64,000 nt of DNA, from contig JBCBRS010000007.1 of assembly GCA_039819545.1 (NCBI GenBank), positions 62,001 through 126,000 of the forward strand, in the 5' to 3' direction. Source of the stretch: CALLPQ01 sp039819545 (GTDB lineage Bacteria > Pseudomonadota > Alphaproteobacteria > Caulobacterales > Parvularculaceae). The position numbers and the translations under genes are program-made. The notes beneath the pieces are model-generated. The model was not told the origin of the DNA and did not search any database. It worked only from the letters and a program-made list of their open reading frames with translations. This document shows, in pieces, positions 61,650 to 64,000 of this stretch (positions within the stretch are counted from its first letter, which is position 1; each line of letters starts with the position of its first letter).

Positions 61650-62746
61650 TGGTGAGCCAGGCGGTGGCTGGCAATCTGCCGCAACAGCGCCACCTCGTCA
61701 TAAACGGTCCACTCCTCGCGGATGCGCCCATTGATTAATCGCCAATGGCTTGAGCCCAGAATGTAAACCGGTGCGCCAGTTGCCGCCCCGAACAGGCCAT
61801 CGCCGCTATGGGTAGCGGCAAGGGACCAGCGAACGGCAACATCTTTGGCTTCGCCCAGATACGGGATGCTTGCCACATGATCGACCGTGATGCGAATATC
61901 GCTCAGGACGGTGAAGAGGTCACTGAGATAACCGCCAAGCTCTTTGGTGCCGTACAGGTCACGGTTGGCGGTCAGGTGTGCGCCCACGCGAAAGTCATAG
62001 ACTGCGGGGAGGGTATCAAGATTTTGCTTGCCCCAGATTTCATCGAACACATGGTTGGCAAACCCCTCGCAATTGTTTTCGGGCTTATCCACGGGGCCTG
62101 CGGCGGGTGGGGAAGCGTTGCGGGTGCGCTCAATCAACGGGGCCACATAATCGGTGAGCAGGGTGCCTTTCTCGCGGTCAGATTTTGCCTGTTCAAGGGC
62201 AACCGCGTGCGGATCTAGCCCCAGTTGCAGGACCAGTGCCGCGTTGTCGCGCATGAGCCATTCTTCAACAATGAGGTTTTCCTTACACACACAATCGGCA
62301 ATGGTCCGTATACGCGCATGTTTACCGGTCGCAGGTCCAAACTCCGATGGGCCCAGATTGGTCATCTTGCTGGTGATCAGATGGGAGGAATAATAGCCCT
62401 CATCCTCATTACCGGACCAGATGACATTGTCCCCATCAAGGGTGCGGTCGGGAAAGGCTGCCAGCGTGGCGTGAGTGTTCGCCTCCACGATATCGGCCCC
62501 CACAATATCGCCCGCTAGGGTGTGGATCATGCTGTCAGCAGCATAATATCGGTGGCAAAGATCGATCTTGCGCTCGTGCCAGATGCGGTCGGTGATGCGG
62601 ATAATGTAATCGGCAATATCCACGAATTCGTCGTCGAACCCGCGCATGGGCATGCGACGCCCCGGCGGCTGCGGGTTCAGCATCTGGCTGATATCGGTGG
62701 TGGCGACTGACGTGATCGGGGCGGTGTTGTCTTTCGGGACTGACAT
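61646..62746 (-). CDS. Tandem SnoaL/NTF2-like protein (paralogue 3)
   Basis: Predicted 366-residue protein with two NTF2-like domains (about 35-170 and 215-355). Domain 1: DYIIRITDRIWHERKIDLCHRYYAADSMIHTLAGDI and IVEEWLMRDNAALVLQLGLD. Domain 2: FANHVFDEIWGKQNLD, GAPVYILGSSHWRLINGRIREEWTVYDEVALLRQI. More distant from the other two tandem proteins but with the same architecture. Operator site 5 lies about 45 bases upstream. Confidence 0.8.
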   Translation of the reverse strand: MSVPKDNTAPITSVATTDISQMLNPQPPGRRMPMRGFDDEFVDIADYIIRITDRIWHERKIDLCHRYYAADSMIHTLAGDIVGADIVEANTHATLAAFPDRTLDGDNVIWSGNEDEGYYSSHLITSKMTNLGPSEFGPATGKHARIRTIADCVCKENLIVEEWLMRDNAALVLQLGLDPHAVALEQAKSDREKGTLLTDYVAPLIERTRNASPPAAGPVDKPENNCEGFANHVFDEIWGKQNLDTLPAVYDFRVGAHLTANRDLYGTKELGGYLSDLFTVLSDIRITVDHVASIPYLGEAKDVAVRWSLAATHSGDGLFGAATGAPVYILGSSHWRLINGRIREEWTVYDEVALLRQIASHRLAHQ

Positions 62747-62788
62747 GAAAAGGGCCTCCGGGGGGTTGGGTAGCCTTGGCTATTCCGC

Positions 62789-62808
62789 ATTGCATGCGAA
62801 TGCAAAAT
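62789..62808. promoter_or_regulatory. Putative LacI-family operator site 5
   Basis: Core TTGCATGC followed by GAATGCAA: one mismatch from the perfect palindrome of site 3. Centred about 51 bases upstream of the divergent minus-strand gene start. Confidence 0.7.
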
Positions 62809-62970
62809 TGTCCACGGCAAACAAGTCGTTCAACGCCCTTTATGAGTTCGGGTTGGCTCTCATGCTCCAGAAAAACGCAGGGGCTTCACGTCTCACGACG
62901 TGTAAACCTGTGTGCTGGTGATCGGTGCGGCGGCTCACCACCACCTGACGTGGATAAGCGCTTGCCCCGC

Positions 62971-62990
62971 TTTTGCATTCGAAGTACTTT
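62971..62990. promoter_or_regulatory. Putative LacI-family operator site 6
   Basis: TTTTGCA-TTCGAA-GTACTTT; left half matches site 3, right half matches site 4. About 43 bases before the bicupin start. Sites 5 and 6 frame the divergent promoters as sites 1 and 2 do. Confidence 0.65.
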
Positions 62991-63023
62991 TACAAAAAAC
63001 GCAGGTCTCTGGAAGGGAGCAGC

Positions 63024-64000
63024 ATGACCATTTCCATGGATGAAATGATCCAACGGGTTGTCAGGTACGATGATCTGATCGCGTGCCGCACGGCGTTTAT
63101 CGACGCGCGCACCCCCGGCAGTGACAAGAAAGAGAACTTCACGATCATCGGTCCCGGCGTTGCGGAAAACCCCGGTCAACATATTCACATCAAAGTGCCC
63201 CACGGTTTCAATGTGGGCGGCGCACGCCAACCGGCGGGCTGCGTGAATTCCCAACACAGCCATGAAACGGCTGAAGTGTTCTTAGTTCATTCTGGCGTCT
63301 GGGCCTTTCGCTCTGGCCATGACGGCAAGGATGGGGAGGTGATCCTGCATCCGGGTGATGTGATCTCTATCCCGGTGAATGTGTTTCGCGGTTTTGAATG
63401 TCTTGAGGGCGAGGACAGTTTTCTTTTTGCGCTGTTGGGCGGTGATGATCCGGGCCATGTGGACTGGGCCCCTTATGTGTTTGAGGAAGCAGCTGGCCAC
63501 GGTCTGGTCCTGACCAAAGCGGGCCGGCTCATCGATACCGCAATCGGTGAGGTGGTGCCGGACGGGGATGAACCCTGCCGCCCCACCTCCATGGACGACG
63601 TTCCGCGTTTTCGCCGTCTCACATCCGCAGACTTGCAGGCCCATGTGATCCGTGATGCTGACGCGCCGCTCACCAACTCAACGGCGCTTGCCGGTGGCAG
63701 TACCGGTTTGGACGAGGCACCGCTTTTAGGCCCTGATAATCCGAGCGAAGGGATTGCAGCAGGATCAGTATCATCCGACCACGGATTTCATTTCCGAAAG
63801 CTGGTTCTCGCGCCTGGGGGGACCATACCCCCCCATGCCCGTGCGGAGTGCGAAGTCCTTTTTGTCCATCGCGGCAGTGTTTCCATTGGGTGGGGTACGC
63901 AAAAGATTGTCCTGAAGCCGGGCGATACCGCAACCGTGCCTGAAGGTCTCCAGCGTTACTGGCAGGCTGATGAAACTGATGGTGCCATCGTCTTCGTCGT
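63024..64000 (+). CDS. Bicupin protein (partial, runs off the window end)
   Basis: Open frame from the ATG at 63024 (preceded by GGAAGGGAGC) to the window edge; at least 325 residues with no stop. Two cupin domains: the first around GQHIHIKVPHGFN and NSQHSHETAEVFLVHSGVWAFRSG with HPGDVISIPVNVFRGFE; the second around PPHARAECEVLFVHRGSVSIGWG and LKPGDTATVPEGLQRYW. In domain 1 SQHSHETAEVFL gives two His and a Glu for a metal site, as in the dioxygenase-like or isomerase bicupins. Controlled from operator site 6. Reaction unknown. Confidence 0.82.
   Translation, partial: MTISMDEMIQRVVRYDDLIACRTAFIDARTPGSDKKENFTIIGPGVAENPGQHIHIKVPHGFNVGGARQPAGCVNSQHSHETAEVFLVHSGVWAFRSGHDGKDGEVILHPGDVISIPVNVFRGFECLEGEDSFLFALLGGDDPGHVDWAPYVFEEAAGHGLVLTKAGRLIDTAIGEVVPDGDEPCRPTSMDDVPRFRRLTSADLQAHVIRDADAPLTNSTALAGGSTGLDEAPLLGPDNPSEGIAAGSVSSDHGFHFRKLVLAPGGTIPPHARAECEVLFVHRGSVSIGWGTQKIVLKPGDTATVPEGLQRYWQADETDGAIVFV

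Noticed and set aside
60777..61655. 292-codon plus-strand frame opposite the amidohydrolase
   Set aside because: The minus-strand product has clear metal-site motifs; the plus frame has none and is a shadow.
62872..63000. AAAAACGCAG at 62873 and 62994 as further copies of the dispersed repeat
   Set aside because: Only about ten bases match and none of the other conserved blocks is present nearby.
49423..64000. Known sulfopropanediol (DHPS) pathway
   Set aside because: A HisD-family gene is present, but the sulfolactate lyase and TRAP transporter genes I associate with that pathway are absent.

Overview
The window is chromosomal DNA of an alphaproteobacterium. The left arm carries the Tol-Pal / tilS / ftsH / folP / glmM order typical of that class. 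Later genes fit the same lineage: an NDUFS4-like complex I protein, a CC0125/CC1285-type lipoprotein, a DUF3445 protein, and a DUF2141-TonB receptor-LytTR module. The Sphingomonadales/Caulobacterales/Parvularculales neighbourhood is plausible, but I cannot place it more precisely from sequence alone. Most of the window is GC-rich. Two stretches (about 23.4-26.4 kb and 31.6-33.5 kb) are visibly AT-richer and look acquired.

Layout. 0-14 kb: cell-envelope and core genes (tolB end, pal, cpoB, tilS, ftsH, folP, glmM, thiD), with a TonB receptor / DUF2141 / LytTR module inserted between folP and glmM. 14-23.3 kb: mixed housekeeping genes (EamA transporter, DUF3445, malate dehydrogenase, a secreted GFYSG-repeat protein, GT4, GNAT, CcmG, lipoprotein, AsmA). 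23.4-26.4 kb: an AT-rich four-gene islet between two near-identical 21-bp direct repeats, with a degenerate metallo-beta-lactamase-fold protein coupled to a membrane protein. 26.4-31.4 kb: glutaryl-CoA dehydrogenase, SYLF, methyltransferase, NDUFS4-like and GIN-domain proteins. 31.4-33.8 kb: tRNA-Arg followed by an accessory patch (unknown protein, lone ParA ATPase, broken IS1595-type transposase). 33.8-47.6 kb: GST, a carotenoid-cleavage-oxygenase / thiolase / DUF1295 operon, asd-rarD, carA, yqeY-penicillin acylase, two SDRs and tRNA-Pro.

47.7-64 kb is the most interesting part: a catabolic locus with its own LacI-family regulator. It holds a sodium-solute symporter, three tandem-domain SnoaL/NTF2-like proteins, a TonB receptor, an SDR, a HisD-like dehydrogenase, the LacI regulator, an alpha/beta hydrolase, a MetE-core-like protein, an HpcH/HpaI aldolase, an amidohydrolase and a bicupin. 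Six related palindromes centred on TTCGAA/TGCGAA lie only in front of genes of this locus. One is a perfect 22-bp palindrome in the divergent promoter region next to the regulator operon. I infer one regulon that takes up and breaks down an unidentified, probably oxygenated organic substrate.

A structured repeat of about 105-118 bp occurs twice in opposite orientation: just before the carotenoid oxygenase gene and just after lacI. The first gene (tolB) and the last gene (bicupin) run off the window ends.
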